A DNA stretch of 64,000 nt from Halocaridina rubra (GCA_037179515.1 JAXCGZ010015123.1:126001-190000); one strand, 5' to 3'; shown: positions 1 to 33,868, numbered from the stretch's first letter. Numbers and translations are program-made. Notes: generated by a model not told the origin, from the letters alone.

Positions 1-154
1 GATGTAAAAACCTCTATGCTCAAGCTATGCATGGCACACCAAAGAGAAATGGCCCCCAGTCCCCGGCGAGAAGACTGGAGAGGGTTTCTAAGAGGAGTGC
101 CAGCTGACAGACAGTAGTGTCTACCAGGCATCTTGGTGATAAGGTGATAAGTGA

Positions 155-262
155 TAAGGTCTAACCCTCTTATTTGTTAGTTTAATTACATGTCTACTTA
201 TAAGTTACTATTAATGTTGAATAACCATTGTACAAAATGGAAATAAATGTTTTTTTTTTTGT
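155..262 (+). repeat. Interspersed 3'-end repeat, hairpin CCATTGTACAAAATGG, copy 1
   Basis: Shares a tail of about 100 bp with 5488-5586: TTACATGTCTACTTATA, then CCATTGTACAAAATGG (self-complementary) and GGAAATAAATG with a T-rich end. It is probably the 3' end of a retroelement. Confidence 0.6.
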
Positions 263-263
263 T

Positions 264-928
264 TTTTTTTTTTTTTTTTCCATAAATTCTGAAATAACAG
301 GATTCCTTCATATGATTACTCGTAGCAGCGTGAGTGAGTGAGTGTACCGCATTGTTATGAGCGTGAGTGAAGGAGTGAGTGATGTAAACTAAGACGACTT
401 TCGAAAGTGATGTCACCACTCACCCATACCAGTACACAGCATAGGGTAAAGCCCGTGACCTCGGTACACTGGCAAGGATTAAATTTCTTACTCGATGCCA
501 TTATGCTTGACTAAGAATCGTGAGTGTGAATATCAGATTTTGCATTTCTATTGCTCTGATCGCCTCATCTTCTTGGGTCCTCATCTCGATGATGACACTC
601 AAGGGATCGATCCATCGATAACTACAATAAAATTATATCGGCATTTCTAGGATGTATTTATGCACTCAACACATGAATGAATGTAATGTTCAAAGAGGAT
701 TTATATCATATTTTACCAATGTTTATTATTTCATATGATTATATACTGTTTTGTTAAAGCCATTCATCCTTCGTTTCAGCATTACATGAAGTACTTCTGC
801 AGATTTTGAACAATAAAACTTATGCTAACCAGCCATCTGTCCTCGACAAAGAGTATGGAATGTTTATTAGCAATAGGAATATATTAAGTTCAACCACTCC
901 GAAAGAAGATAATCTTTAATTCCAGAAA

Positions 929-933
<5 letters not shown>
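264..933. other. Intergenic, nothing recognised
   Basis: Poly-T run and GAGTGA-type short repeats near 270-385, then unique AT-rich DNA. No coding exon with family similarity was seen. Confidence 0.5.
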
Positions 934-1018
<85 letters not shown>

Positions 1019-1033
1019 ATGTATGTATGTATG
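934..1033. repeat. (TA)n then (GTAT)n microsatellite
   Basis: Perfect TA run 934-1014, followed by GTATGTATGTATG. Confidence 0.95.
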
Positions 1034-1376
1034 AGTGTGTAAAGTACTAATTTCCACTAACACCACACCCAGTAAGAACGGCTTTCATATATGACGGTAT
1101 TTAAGAGATATATTTCTTTGGAGTGCATGATATGCTAAATCATATCTCATACTGCATCATAAATGTTATATTAACCTACAGAATGCCGATCAACCTTCCT
1201 ATGCACGAATTTTTGTACCTATTAACCCATTTCAAAACTGAACACATGCAGAAAAAAAAAAGACTGACTTTCGGTATTATGTAAACATATAATGATGATC
1301 TCTTTGCCCTCTACCATGCCTAGTCCTGAACATCTCTCAAGGTGAAGACCCTACGGTGAATAAATAAGACTACTTG

Positions 1377-1568
1377 GTTTCGGTTTTACGTCACGAACTC
1401 CCTTTTCTACTAAGGGCTAGGACGGTTGCCTTCTTGCGAAGGACTTGCTTTGGCAGATGTAATCGTTACCCTGAGTGTATGCCCTTACTAACCTCAGTCC
1501 GTGACTGGGCGCGAACCCTCGACCTGCCGCCTCAGAGTTGCGGACGCTACCATTTAACCACGGAGACT
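1377..1568 (-). mobile_element. tRNA-derived SINE, copy with tRNA-like head
   Basis: On the - strand a tRNA-like head (A-box-like GTGGTTAAATGGTAGCG, B-box-like GGGTTCGCGCCC) leads into a body of about 118 bp. That body recurs at 53080-53197 with about six differences. The head lacks normal tRNA folding, so it is not a tRNA gene. Confidence 0.7.
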
Positions 1569-2017
1569 ACTGAATAAATGAGACTACTGTACTTTGGAAA
1601 TGACTGTTGTAGTGTCCAAAACAGATCCCGTACATTCTGCCTCGCAAAAAAAAAATATATATATATATAAATAAATAAATATACAGCCCACAGTTTCAAA
1701 TATTTTTTTAGTGTTCTTAACTTTGTGCATGACTATATTTATATATTTGTGCGAGTATGTGAACGCTGACTTAAGGGTAAGGAATCTATTGCCTTTATCG
1801 AAGGCCGAGTTTTCGTGAAAATAATTTGGATCTTATACAAATGAGTAACCCCTAGAACCCCTTGATAAGTTCAAAAGAGCCGTCAATTGCTGGATTGGGT
1901 TAACTTAGGTGAAATGAAATGCTTGAATTTGCAAATATGAATAAACATGAAGAACTCTGGGGTTACTATTCTTTACAAGATCCAGTTCTTTTACCACTGA
2001 CACCACTCTTATACTAG

Positions 2018-2042
2018 TGCTTGCTTGCTTGCTTGCTTGCTT
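2018..2042. repeat. (GCTT)n microsatellite
   Basis: About six GCTT units. Confidence 0.9.
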
Positions 2043-2165
2043 AGGATGAGATAGAATAGGAGGGGAAAAAAGAGAGGGAATTAAGGATATAAGGGAATTG
2101 GAGGGAAAAACACGAAAATTAAATAAAGTAAGAGAAAAAAAGAGAGGGGCAAACCCTCCTGCTAA
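2040..2165 (+). repeat. Interspersed repeat (purine-rich), copy 1
   Basis: Closely matches 34371-34500: TTAAGGATATAAGGGAATTG, then AAAATTAAATAAAGTAAGAG. At 2221-2290 a tRNA-like stretch on the - strand (GGCTCAATGGATCAGCG) suggests an adjoining SINE head. Confidence 0.6.
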
Positions 2166-2643
2166 GTACTAGTGCTCATTAAACTTATTAAACTTATCAA
2201 ACCCAAAATACGTTCGAAAAAGACGCTTCAGACTTGCGGATGCTATGTGGCAGTCAGACGCTGATCCATTGAGCCGCGGTTGGACTTTTTTCTCTCTTTT
2301 TTTTTTTTGCGCGCGCGAAATTACTTGGTGTGAGTATATTCTACAACACAATTGCCCTAAATGTTACTCATTTAAGATAGATTTTAAATGTTGCCTTGGT
2401 CAAGATTTCAGATGTCAGAAGGGAATGAAAACTACTAAACCTAAGATAAACATGAATTTGAAGTTAGTGATATATTACGAGTTGTTTTCATAGTACTCAG
2501 TACTATGTACATAAGTGTTTATTTGTGTGTGCGAGCGTGTGTGGAGGAGGATGCTGACAATGCATTAAGCAACATGAGGTACATATTTATGCAACTGCAG
2601 TATTCTGACACTTTTTCATATATTCAATACCTTACATTTTTAA

Positions 2644-2718
2644 TGGTAATTTGGGAGGAGGAGGAGGATGAGGAGGAGGAAGGGGGGAGGAGGAGGAAGA
2701 GGAGGAAGAGGAGGAGGA
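2644..2718. repeat. GGA-rich low-complexity tract
   Basis: Imperfect GGA/GAGGA repeats, polypurine on the + strand. Confidence 0.85.
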
Positions 2719-2802
2719 CTTTTAAAGCACCAGTTAACTATTTATTCATCAGTAACAAAATAAAATAAATGACAAATTAAAAAGAATTCAAGAGTGTATG
2801 AA

Positions 2803-2886
2803 TGGGTAACCTGGGTAACCTGAAGAGCAATTGGGCATTACACAGGGTAACCTGGGTAACCTGAAGAGCAATTAGGCATTACACAG
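2803..2886. repeat. Tandem repeat, 42 bp x 2
   Basis: Two units beginning GGGTAACCTGGGTAACCTG, spaced 42 bp, with an internal 9-bp duplication. Confidence 0.85.
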
Positions 2887-2925
2887 CGTACGAGCAAGTG
2901 CCAAAGAAAAACTTTTGTTTTATAG

Positions 2926-3219
2926 CAAACAACCACGGCACCAATCGCCCGTTGTGATACTACAGCTGAAGGGTCTTGTGGACTTAAATAAGACTGTCCA
3001 GGACAGTTCGATGTTAAGACTTCCTTCAGTTACGGTTCTCTTTCTATGCCTACAGCAACACCGAATATTCTTGGATATTCATTACACATGTCTTATTATC
3101 CCTTCACATTTGACATGTCACAGTACTCCCCATCTCTGTTTCTCTTTATGTTTTCTTCGTGCCCAGGCTTGATGAGGGTCGATTATTTATTTTTGCCTGT
3201 CCTGGCGTCACAATCATAA
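2926..3219 (+). mobile_element. Retroelement 3' fragment, family A, copy 1
   Basis: Similar to 15190-15512 (- strand) and 21129-21334. It contains CACCGAATATTCTTGGATAT and ends GCCTGTCCTGGCGTCAC, a terminus also seen in the jockey-like copies. An (AAT)n tail follows. Confidence 0.6.

Positions 3220-3275
<56 letters not shown>
3220..3275. repeat. (AAT)n microsatellite
   Basis: Perfect AAT run at the 3' end of the family A fragment. Confidence 0.95.
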
Positions 3276-3277
<2 letters not shown>

Positions 3278-3431
3278 TTTGCTTGCAAAGGCCGAGTTCT
3301 ATCCCAAGATAAAGTAGAAAACTAGGTGAAAACGTGCGAAGGGGGGAGGAAGTCTTGAGTATTTAAGGAGGGGGGGGGGTGTTCGAGTGCCTCCCTGGTT
3401 AGAGATAGACACTGAAGTAGTACTGTTGAAA

Positions 3432-3701
3432 AGTGAAATGTAACTTAAATGATAGCACTCAACAAGGGCTATTGAAAATATTGTTACAAATATTACTCTT
3501 CAATTACTCTTCAATTATTACACAATATTTTATTATTAATTACTTGCTATGATATTTAAAATTAATTGCAAATTCTATTAATATTTTATTTATGCATAAC
3601 CAAATAGATTGTAATGTTTATCAACTGCAATATGACTGGGAGTGCCCATGTGCACATGTCCCCATGTATAGTTATCTGAATAAATAAAAAAAAAAAAAAG
3701 C
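3432..3701 (+). mobile_element. Interspersed repeat D, copy 1 (retroelement 3' end)
   Basis: Matches 51548-51898 in inverse orientation: AGCACTCAACAAGGGCTATT and GGGAGTGCCCATGTGCACAT. It ends GAATAAATA plus poly(A), as expected for a LINE/SINE 3' end. Confidence 0.65.
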
Positions 3702-3989
3702 ATGAGACATCAGTATTTTATTTTGTTTTTTGTTTATTTTTTCAATTGCAGCAGCCTAGAACTCCTCTATGGCATAGAATATCAATGTTTTTGTTTTGTT
3801 GTGCACTTGGATGATATTCGAAAGTTAAGGTTACTGTAATACACGAATCTGTTCGAGTATCTAAAGAAAGCTCTCTCGAACGAAGCTTCGGTAGGCGCAT
3901 TTGAGGTTAATTATGTGGTTACGCGAGTTCAAAGATGAATCAACACTTTGTTAATGACTGAACGAAGAGAAAAAAAAGCAGTTTTTGTT

Positions 3990-3990
<1 letters not shown>

Positions 3991-4048
<58 letters not shown>
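3991..4048. repeat. (GA)n microsatellite
   Basis: Perfect GA run. Confidence 0.95.
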
Positions 4049-4852
<804 letters not shown>

Positions 4853-5487
4853 CTTCTTTAATGATATACTGCTATAGAATGTTAAAAGTTTAATTACCTA
4901 ATAAGTAACAGCTCTAAAGGTAGTTAATAAACACCGCTAATTTAAGGAACATTTGACACTAGGTCTCTATTGGCAGCACAAGGTCATTCATATATTGAAA
5001 AGAAATAAATTGGCAAAGCCAGCAATATTAAAATAAATAAATAAATAAAAGGTTGAATATAAGTAAGTACTGAGCCCATGAAGACTAGGGACCTGTCTTT
5101 TCTCTGCAGCAAAACAAGGTTAGGTTTGATTAGAATTTGAGCTTAAAGACCAAGTTCAGATTCTAGACTAGATAAACTTAACCTAACCCTTCTTCGCCTC
5201 TGAAAAAAGGCTTCTTCGTAAGCACTTCTACTTTAGCATCTTAAAAATGCATCCTCCTTCACAGCTTTCAAAGGCAAGCTATATAGTTTTCTTTTGGACA
5301 AATAGTTGCTGCTCATTAAGAACTAATTATTCTCATTGTAAGGAAACAAATATGGAAATGATGCCGATAATAACGATCCTGTATCTAGTGGCATACTTAC
5401 TACTTTATTATTAACATTATTGTTAACATTTTTATTACAGCATTATTATTTTCTATGAAAGCTACATTTACTTTAACTATATGTATT

Positions 5488-5586
5488 ACCCTCTTGTTTA
5501 TTAGTTAAATTACATGTCTACTTATATGTTACTATTACTGTTGACTAACCATTGTACAAAATGGAAATAAATGTTTGTTTGTTTGG
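5488..5586 (+). repeat. 3'-end repeat with CCATTGTACAAAATGG, copy 2
   Basis: Nearly the same as 155-262, with a (GTTT)n tail. Confidence 0.65.
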
Positions 5587-5903
5587 TTACTTGTAGAACT
5601 TTTCACGGGATCCTAGCCATACACAGAACCGCGTCAGATGCGTTTATGAAATCCATATATGTGTGTCTAGCTAACTAACAATATGGTGTCCTAGGTTTAC
5701 ACTTGTTTAAGAAATTGGGCCTATATGTCACTACCATTCATCCCTATTTGAGGGGGGGGGGACACAGCGTAGAAAGATCAACAATATTCTGTACGTAAGA
5801 AGCAGGAATTACAACCAAAAAATGGGAACAGTTTTTTCTCCCTAGGCGTTCAAAATGAGAGAAATTAGGCTGAATATGAAAGGCATGTAAGAACAAACAA
5901 ACA

Positions 5904-5950
5904 AACAAATATTTATTTCCATTTTTGTACAATAGTTATTCTTCAGATAC
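5904..5950 (-). repeat. 3'-end repeat with CCATTGTACAAAATGG, copy 3 (partial)
   Basis: On the - strand: ACTATTGTACAAAAATGG, then AAATAAATATTTG and a (GTTT)n tail. Confidence 0.55.
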
Positions 5951-6559
5951 TTAGTAGTGGGAGTCGGACAGAAAAATCTACATAAGCTTGACACTGTTGT
6001 ACAGAGCCAAAGTAGATCAGGGAAATGCCCATGTGGAAAAAAAAAAACATACCCTCCTAGTGAAAAATTGCATCATCCTAGTCTAGATTAACCCACATGG
6101 TGTTTCTTGACCCTGAAGAACCTTGTGATTTTACAGAAGGAAGAGTGTCATATCTCCGTCAGGCTAGTATAGGTGTTATTCAGGAGTTCTGCCTTTACAA
6201 CGGCATTGACGACATTACTGAATTCCTCCTCCTGAAATACCTCACGAAAATAGTAACGAAAGGTTTCATCCTTCGCAACATTTCTTTATCGGACCCAATA
6301 TAAAGTTGTGGTGATTCAAATGTAGCGGGATAGTCGCTGGAGAAGTAACTTTTGGGGGTGGTTGTAGGTAGTGGAGGGGTCGCGGAGGAATACATAGAAG
6401 GGCCAAGAAGTGAGAGAAAGAAAGAGAAAGAGCTCTGTGTGTGTTTGTATGTTTGTGAGGGGCGCGGCCATATTGTGTGTGTAAGAACTGTGTGTGTACG
6501 GTGGAGGAGTATCTTCGTTTTATATCGTGTAACATCGACCTCCACAGCTAAGCCACATC
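5951..6559 (+). promoter_or_regulatory. 5' flank, probable promoter and 5' UTR of 14-3-3 epsilon
   Basis: The last ~130 bp are GT-rich and include GGGGCGCGGCCATATTG. No TATA box or transcription start can be fixed. An unrecognised open frame (6097-6303, MVFLDPEEPCDFTEGRVSYL...) lies here; it is unexplained. Confidence 0.4.
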
Positions 6560-23101
<16,542 letters not shown>

Positions 23102-26100
23102 TGTGGTAGTGGAATCTGGTGGTTCTTCACCTCTCCCACTACCACCACAACTTTACCGCTACCACCACCGCCACCTCCACCTCCACTCTACCACAACAAC
23201 CACCACCCTTCCCACAGTGGAGCTCCTCAGTACCAAAGGCTTCTCTCCAGCACTGCCAGAGTTGTCTTCTGCAGAAAAAAAAAAAAAAAAAAAGGAACAG
23301 TGGAAGAGAACATAGGCATCACAACCTTTGATCCTTTCCCTTACCCTGTATCCCCTAAAATCCCTAAACTTATTAATCTTAGTTTGTAAAAATTTAATCA
23401 TTTATAAGGGAAGGGCTGGGTTTTCTTTGTATAGCTATTCATTGTTATAAAACTATTTACACCAGTGATTGCTCGTAATTAGAGAGAAGCACATGTAAAA
23501 ATTTTAATACATATTAAGTCTTAAAAGACATCAAGCATTTGTATATTTTAGATGTACAGTACTACTGTACTTTGCATTCACAGTAGAAGTGCTTCTGAAT
23601 GCTTCTTGTATTTACTTACTAGAATGAAGTTAAAAGGAGGAGCCTCATGTGGTGGAACTTTATCAGCAGAGCTCCACTGTGTCCAAGGGAAAGGATAAAG
23701 GCACCATCATTCCAACCCTTCGTCTTTAGGTTTTTTTTTCATCACTTCTGTTGAAAACGGTCCATACATCATTTGTTGTGTATTTATTATTGCTATTGGT
23801 AAATACTAAGAAATTTAAATAGGTAGGTTTATTCTTTTTATTAATATAGTTTACTGTATATTTCTATAAGGTCTTAGATTAAGACCATTTTCTGTTGAAT
23901 CTTATTTGGTGTTCGGTGTCCGAAGATGGCGTTTATAAGTTCCCTGCAGCTCAAGATTGTTTTCGTGATTATTTATATACTCTCATGGATTGTCCAGATG
24001 GGTAATAAGATTTGTCTGGGCCAATCTTTCTAACGTTCCTTTCCATTAGAAATTTCCTTCCCAGTTGTCTTTCTCATACATTTATATATATATAATTTTT
24101 TTTTTTTTTTTAAGCATTCCTAGCAAACTTCCTTTTCTCTTTGGAAGTCTAGAACTGTGTGAACGTAACATCTTGAAGCCAGCATACCCACTCTTATTAA
24201 TAATAATAATGATAAATAATAATATGGGACATTTGCATTAGACTTTTTCAAACACTTTTTGTACCAAGCAATTTCTTTGTGTGAAAGAGCCCTCGCATAT
24301 CCTTGCACTTGTTTTTTTTTTTCTGCTTTGGGAATCGGCACAGTTATGGTGAAACTTTTCCTTTGTTTTTTGTACTGAAATTGCTTATTGAATTTTTCAA
24401 AAGAAATAGGTGATAGAGAAAGACAACATTTTCTGTAATAAGATCTGTGCCCAAGGTGTTTTACTTTAAAAAAAATACATATTGTATGTAGAAATGTTGA
24501 TATTTCATAGAAAAATTAAAATGGGAAGCTTAAAAGGCAGTTGGGCATTGTTACATAACCTCTTGAGAATCGGTACTGTGTGCGTGTGTGTACGAAGTGC
24601 TGAGAATTCTCCCCTTCCCTCTCTCATTTCAGCAGTTTTAAGTATTAGGCATACGTAAAGCGTATCAGCATGACGTGAAGGGGTTGTGGCAGTGGCTGAA
24701 ATAGACAGTCCCGTGCATCCAGACACTCATGTTTAGTGTTTCTGACTATATGTAGATGATTATCATTGTTGATAATATAATAATGCCAATTTTGGTTTAC
24801 CCTCCATTCCTTCCTTCCCTCCCCTATCAGAAGCAGCCTTCTTGCCAGGTTAGAGTTCCTCTAGGGTTTGCTTCAGTATTTGTGCTTTCCCCCAGCTCTG
24901 TGTGGTTCAGGTCACAAACTTTAGACCACATAAACAATTATCGCTAGTAATTGAGCCTTCAGAGGCTACTTGAAAATTAAAATTATTTCTGTTATTCCGG
25001 CTTGACCAGCATTGGATATGCAGGAATCTGGGAGAGTTTGCAGCAGTTAAAAATCAGTGTTATTAGATGTCCATAGGTTTTTATATAATGCTCCTTAAGT
25101 GGTTTGAAATTCATAGATGGAGCTGTAAAGAAGCTGTTGTGAAATAGATTCTTTTTGTGATGCAAAATTAAATTTTTTAGTAGAGAACACTCATTATCAG
25201 TCTACTGTTATCATAATGTAAAGATTATGTCTGCTTGCAGTCTTCTGTCAGTGTTTATTCGTTGCTTGGTGTGTTGCCTGTGGTTGCAAGGTTATAATAT
25301 AATTATAGCCAAAGGGGGTCCTAAGTCAGCTTTTATAGCCAACATTCTAAGATCTGTCACATTTTGGTGGGTTCATTAAACATAATATTGTACTAGATTG
25401 TCTTATTATGAAATGGCTGATCTTCCTTAATTATGTTAGTCAAACTTTAAAAAAGAAGAGGTGTTGGATGCTTTTGAGGAAATTAAATTACATAATTGCT
25501 TATGCATATGCACCTCGAGAGATGCAAGGCCAAGCATATCGGTTAGAATTTCCATTTGGTTATGGTAGCAACTTTGACATGGTTAACTTTGTCATAGGTA
25601 AGCATTTGCATGCTCCCAGAAAAATTTCCTGCGACTTGGAGTGGAAATGTGATGGGCAAAATTGGGTGGTGCTCTTATTTGACATGTAATGTTTTAATGG
25701 AACTATCCATATTTAAATTGGTCTTATGGCATCCTAGTAAACCTTATGTCTTACTAGATTTTTTTTTTTTTTTTTTTTAATATACATTACATGTCTGCCT
25801 TTTGTATGGCCCTGTTTTCTTTCCATTTTCTATTTAATATCTCCCTTATTCTGTGTGGGTCATCCTAATTACTGGCACAGTAGGCTATGCTTAGCCCTTC
25901 CTGGCTTTTTCAATGTCCTAGTTATGTGTGTCGCAACAAGGACACAAAAATGATCAGGTGCGTAACCCCCTGTGGAGTTATACGTTGCGTCACTCACGTG
26001 CTTTGTCATCTGAGAGATTACAATCACATTAATCTTTTTGGAATATCATCACTTTTTGGGCTTGCAAAGACTTGTGGTGCATTTAGGCAAAGCTTTGCAA

Positions 26101-26728
26101 ACTATACAAACAATAGACATAATCTATAATTGTATCGATTTTATTAAGAACTCGCACAGGCTCATGATCTTTGTTATAACCAATAATGTAAGCAAAGACA
26201 GTTTACATCAGAGGGCTTGCAAGTACGCTTGAATGTGGATAAACCTTTCAGCCAGATAATGTAGGGGTCCCCCCAAACTCTTGTCCGAATGCACCGTAAT
26301 GATTAACAAATAATACCAGGGAGTTACCAAATAGGTATTTGAAGTTTCCTTTCATATTGGGGATTTTGCAGCAGCAACTGCTGATTCTCAGAGGAGGAGC
26401 TACTTTTTTTTTCTAAGTGGAATAACCCATTTGGATGAGTCTGCATCGTGTGTTGAAGACTGCTACTGACCACAACCTTTTTTTATCATGACATTCCAGT
26501 GAGCATTTGGGTATTACGCCTAAAGTAAAAAGCAACCAAGCGATTACATCTCTGCTCTTGAGATGCTACCTTGTCAGTAGCATGTGGCACTTCTTTGCAG
26601 TTCTTGGTGCTAGCAGAGAATTTTCACATTGACTCATTTGGCAATAAAAACATTAAACTGGCAACTGACACATACTGCTGTATGTCCGTGACAGTCATTG
26701 AAATTTTGTTTATATAAGAGAAAATAAA
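23102..26728 (+). other. Probable 3' UTR of 14-3-3 epsilon
   Basis: Inference. From the stop codon to about 26.7 kb the sequence is AT-rich and has only short homopolymers, without the TEs and long microsatellites that fill the flanks. Candidate AATAAA hexamers lie at 26643-26648 and 26723-26728. Long 3' UTRs are known for animal epsilon genes. No transcript end can be proved from DNA alone, and an earlier end is possible. Confidence 0.45.
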
Positions 26729-29730
<3,002 letters not shown>

Positions 29731-30390
29731 CTGAGAGAGACCTAGGAGTAAACATACTGGCAGATTTGTCTCCAGAAATACATATAAATGGCATAGTAAG
29801 GGCAGCATATGCATTCTTATCAAATGTAAAGGTAGCCTTCAGGCACATGGACAAGGAAATGTTCAGAAATATTTATGTAACCTATGTGAGGCCAAAACTC
29901 GAATATGCAGCCCCCTTTTGGAATCCGCACTTGAAAAAGCACATAGCTAAGCTTGAAAAAGTTCAAAGACATGCCACGAAACTGGTGCCAGAAATACGCA
30001 ATCTCAGTTATGATGAGAGGCTGAGGGAATTAGACTTGCCATCACTCGAAGCTAGAAGAGTAAGGGGGGATATGGTGACAGTCTTTAAATTCCTTCATGG
30101 TTATGATAGAGTGGATAGGGATCGATATTTCGATATGGCTGGCTCTAGAACTAGAGGTCATAGTTTGAAGCTTCGTAAGAAAAGTTCTTTGCAGGATGTA
30201 AGGAAATACTTTTTCAGTGTAAGAGTAGTTGATAATTGGAATTCGCTAAGCGAGGAGGTAGTTAATGCTATCTCAGTCCATAGTTTTAAGGACAGGTATG
30301 ATAAGTATCACTAAGTCAAAAAGGGAACCGTTCAGGAGACGGGAAGATACGAGCTTTGGGCTCTTTCCCGTAAACACAATTAGGTAATCA
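29731..30390 (+). mobile_element. CR1-like LINE, 5'-truncated C-terminal copy 1
   Basis: Open to the ORF end at 30314. It carries RDLGVNILADLSPEIHINGI, MFRNIYVTYVRPKLEYAAPF, RHATKLVPEIRNLSYDERLR and FFSVRVVDNWNSLSEEVVNA. The 3' UTR hairpin ACGGGAA...TTCCCGT is followed by the end TTAGGTAATCA. It is very similar to 56595-57230. Confidence 0.88.
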
Positions 30391-31984
30391 CTTTTAAGCT
30401 CTTCTAAGAGCCAGTTCTTGTCTAAATGATTAAACTCGTTATCTGTCAATTAGTAATGTTTTCTGTGTACTATGCTTCTACTTTGTCCCATAATCAAAGA
30501 ACCTTCCTATTCTGCAGTTGTACTAAATGTTCATAGATACCTTCCAGACAATAGTTAGAAATGATGGATACTGATACTGCGCCATATCTTTGAAAAGGTA
30601 CTTTTTGATGGCAACATGTCCTCTCTTGACAAGCCTGGCACGGGACTTCAGATGTCACTTCTTTTTTCTCTCTCTATGTCTCTCTTCTGTCACTGCTGGT
30701 GGAGGTTTGCTTACACAATGACCACCTTTTTTTGTCTCACTCTTTTCAGGCTGGTTGCTTGATCCAACTTCCCCCCCCCCCAAGTCTTGATTAGCAGTTG
30801 AGTCAATTTATGAATATTTTACTTTGTTTTGAAAGCAATTATTTTTAAAGGTAGTTTATTTTACTGTTTCTGCTGTATCTCTTCCTCCCTATGATAATGT
30901 ACACTTTGAGAGCACTGGCTACGATTTCACGGGTGACCCCTTTCCAGGAGTATAGCCTCTGGTTTCAATAGGTGAATAGGAGGCTTCTTCTGTTATAGTA
31001 TGCCTTCTTTTGCATTGAGAAATCTAGATATTGGACAGGTGGGAGTTGCTAGTGTTAGTTTTGTTATGTCCCCAAGCTGATTATACTACCTATTACAGTG
31101 GATTCATTTTTGCAAATGTTCCCAAAGTTTCGTGACTGCCTACTTTTTAGTACCTCCACAGCATTCAGGTATTGGTGGGTGGGGAAAAAGCTTTCTTGTT
31201 ATTTTCCCAATAACACAGGGTGATGTCACTTTATAAAAGGAGTATTTATATCTTATCCTAAAATATCCTTTATTTTGTTTTAACTATAGGCAATTTTGGC
31301 CATTTTTCGACTCCATGAGTGTCAGGGCATTTTTTATATATATATTTGCAGCATATGTAGTCAGGGGATACAACCCACCAATGGAGTTGCACATCTGCTA
31401 TCCTTCTTGGGACAGTATTGATTATCCATTCATCTTTGTATGTGGACATCCATTTTAGTCGTAAGTTTTCCCCGCATATATTGGGTTCTTTGGGGTCACT
31501 TTCGTTTCTTTGCTTTAATAGTAAACCTCAATTTTGGGTGACATATTTAATCAATATTATATCGATTATAATGTTTCTGCATACCATAGTGAGTAAATTT
31601 CTTTTATCCCTTATCAGCTTTAACCTCTCTGTATATCGTGTTCCCTTTCAAACAAAGCATTTCTCACACTGACTCCATTTTTGGGGCTTAACTCTGGGCT
31701 TTAAGCCAGTTAAGTTACTTTTATCCCTACTTGGATTTTACCCGAGTATAAACTTCCCTTTGAAACAAAGCCTGACTCGCCCTTTCCCTTCATCTTTTTG
31801 ACTTACCTCTGGTTCTAACACCAGGAAAACTGCCATACAAATCTTATAGATAATAATCTACTATAATCCATCTTTCCCAAATGTTTGAATTGCCTAAGCA
31901 GCATCACAGGCATTAAACTTTTCTTGTCCCCTCATATTTATAAAATCCTAAGTTTTCAGTTATGGAATTTTCAGATTCCAAGGA
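30391..31984. other. Intergenic, nothing recognised
   Basis: C-run at 30771-30780; otherwise unique AT-rich DNA. Confidence 0.45.
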
Positions 31985-32640
31985 GACTTCAATGACATGT
32001 CATCTATCTCCAGCACTTAATCATATTTATATCCAGCACTCCTATAAAATGCTCTTTGCGTTAGTCTTCTTAGAAATATAGCAAGCTTGATGTACATAGT
32101 GACAAAATTCTCTCTCCACATTACACTCTCTCCCAGTCTGTGATGTCTAAAGCCCTTGAATGTGACACTGAACCTACAACTACTGTATTTCTCAAGTTAT
32201 ACCAGATTTTTTTTCACATATCCACATCTACAGGGTATTTGCTGTACTTTATTTCCACAAACTATTAACCTTTTTCTTGCACACAACCCATTCAAATCCT
32301 CGTTCAATCTCTACAGCTCAGTCTGTGAATTAGCCACTTGAGTATTGCTTTATGAAAACAATTTAACCTCAATACTGAGAATAAGTCTCCACTTATCTCA
32401 CTACAATATCCATAAATAGATTACATAAAGAAACACCACCACTACATTTAGGACACCTGTACTGCACCCACTCTTTCTAATCTATTATTTGTGTATAACA
32501 ATTTTTTTAAAGGTTCCTAATAACATTATATTCCAATTCCATAATTCAGTTCTTGTAGTTACCATCATAAATGCATCATATAGAAGATTATAATTTTCAT
32601 CTTCAACCCTGCCTCCACCTTGAACGAACCTACACTGTTT
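31985..32640 (-). mobile_element. Highly decayed LINE fragment
   Basis: Broken - strand frames echo reverse-transcriptase order: a VQGGG block, FMMVTTRTELWNWN, LYVIYLWIL (xNLYMD-like) and NGLCARKRLIVCGNK. Similarity is weak and this call is tentative. Confidence 0.4.
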
Positions 32641-33868
32641 GTGAAAATCAAGAAATTATTACATTATGAGTCCTTAATATTTTTAAATTAGCTAAAGAAG
32701 TGCCACCTGGTTGTATACTGCTACTTTATTAATGTCCAAGGTGTGAAGAAAAGGATTCATTTTGGACAACTATCATGCTTCTTGCTAGTTTCCTAGAGTA
32801 TCAATTTAAATGGAACGTTTTTTTTTAGATGACAATATAAATGCTACAAACAAAAAGACTGAGCACAATTCAGCTAAACTTAATACTAAAAAAAAGTCAA
32901 ATGTTTTTAAAATGAAATATTAAAAAAAATTCAAAAAGTATAATTTTATTACTGTATACATATTAAAAATATCTAAATACTAATACGAGTTAATACATAG
33001 AATATTAATGCCCTTCAATTTAACGTGGGCAACACAAATTTCATTCATATTTATCAATTCAGCATATACCTTAAATATATTGCTCCATTCTTTGGCAGCC
33101 AGGCTTTTAATCTACATAAGCAAATTAAATAGCAAGTTCTCTTTTCCAAAACTACTCACTTGCAATGTGGCAGACAACACTCCACAATATTTATGACAAA
33201 GACAGAAGTTAGTTCCACCCAGTAAAAATCAATAAAATTACACTGGTAAAACAAAACGGCACTACAGTATAGTGAAAAGGTATAAATGACTCAAATTACT
33301 ATAGCAAATGATATGGCAATACAGTGAAAAGCTGATATTATACCTTCAAACTCCTCTGATGCAGAAGACTGTAAGCATATTCGCTTGGCTCCATAATCCC
33401 CTTTAGTAGGCATTTATGTAATTTTTGTACTATACACATTCTTAAGATGACATATATTTCAGGTATTCATGAAGGAGAGACATAATTTAACAGGAATTGT
33501 ATGGTATGAGGAAAGTTAATGAATTATCCATATGATGACCAATAATTAGCTTGAGCTTCAAAAAGGAAAGTACTGGAATACTAACATGCAGTGATAAAGA
33601 GATGCACATCACCCAACTTGGTAGTGACGGGCAATATACCAATTATAAAATATGAAGTATTCTTTTCCAGTACATTTTAAGACTACAGAAATCCCCAAGA
33701 GTTAAGATACTTCATACTGTATCTTTCAAGCAAGACAAATAGCATGTTTCTGATGTATTCAAATATTCTTAGCAAGGATTACTAAGCAGCATAACGTAAA
33801 TAGCCATAACACACTAAAAGATTGCTATTGAAAATTAGTTTCCCCATGATTGACGAGTAGAACATATA
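32641..33868. other. Intergenic, nothing recognised
   Basis: AT-rich unique DNA between the convergent genes. Confidence 0.45.

Noticed and set aside
6195..6545. Two overlapping - strand frames of 89-116 codons before 14-3-3 epsilon
   Set aside because: Rich in His/Thr/Ser from antisense GT repeats; no family motif.
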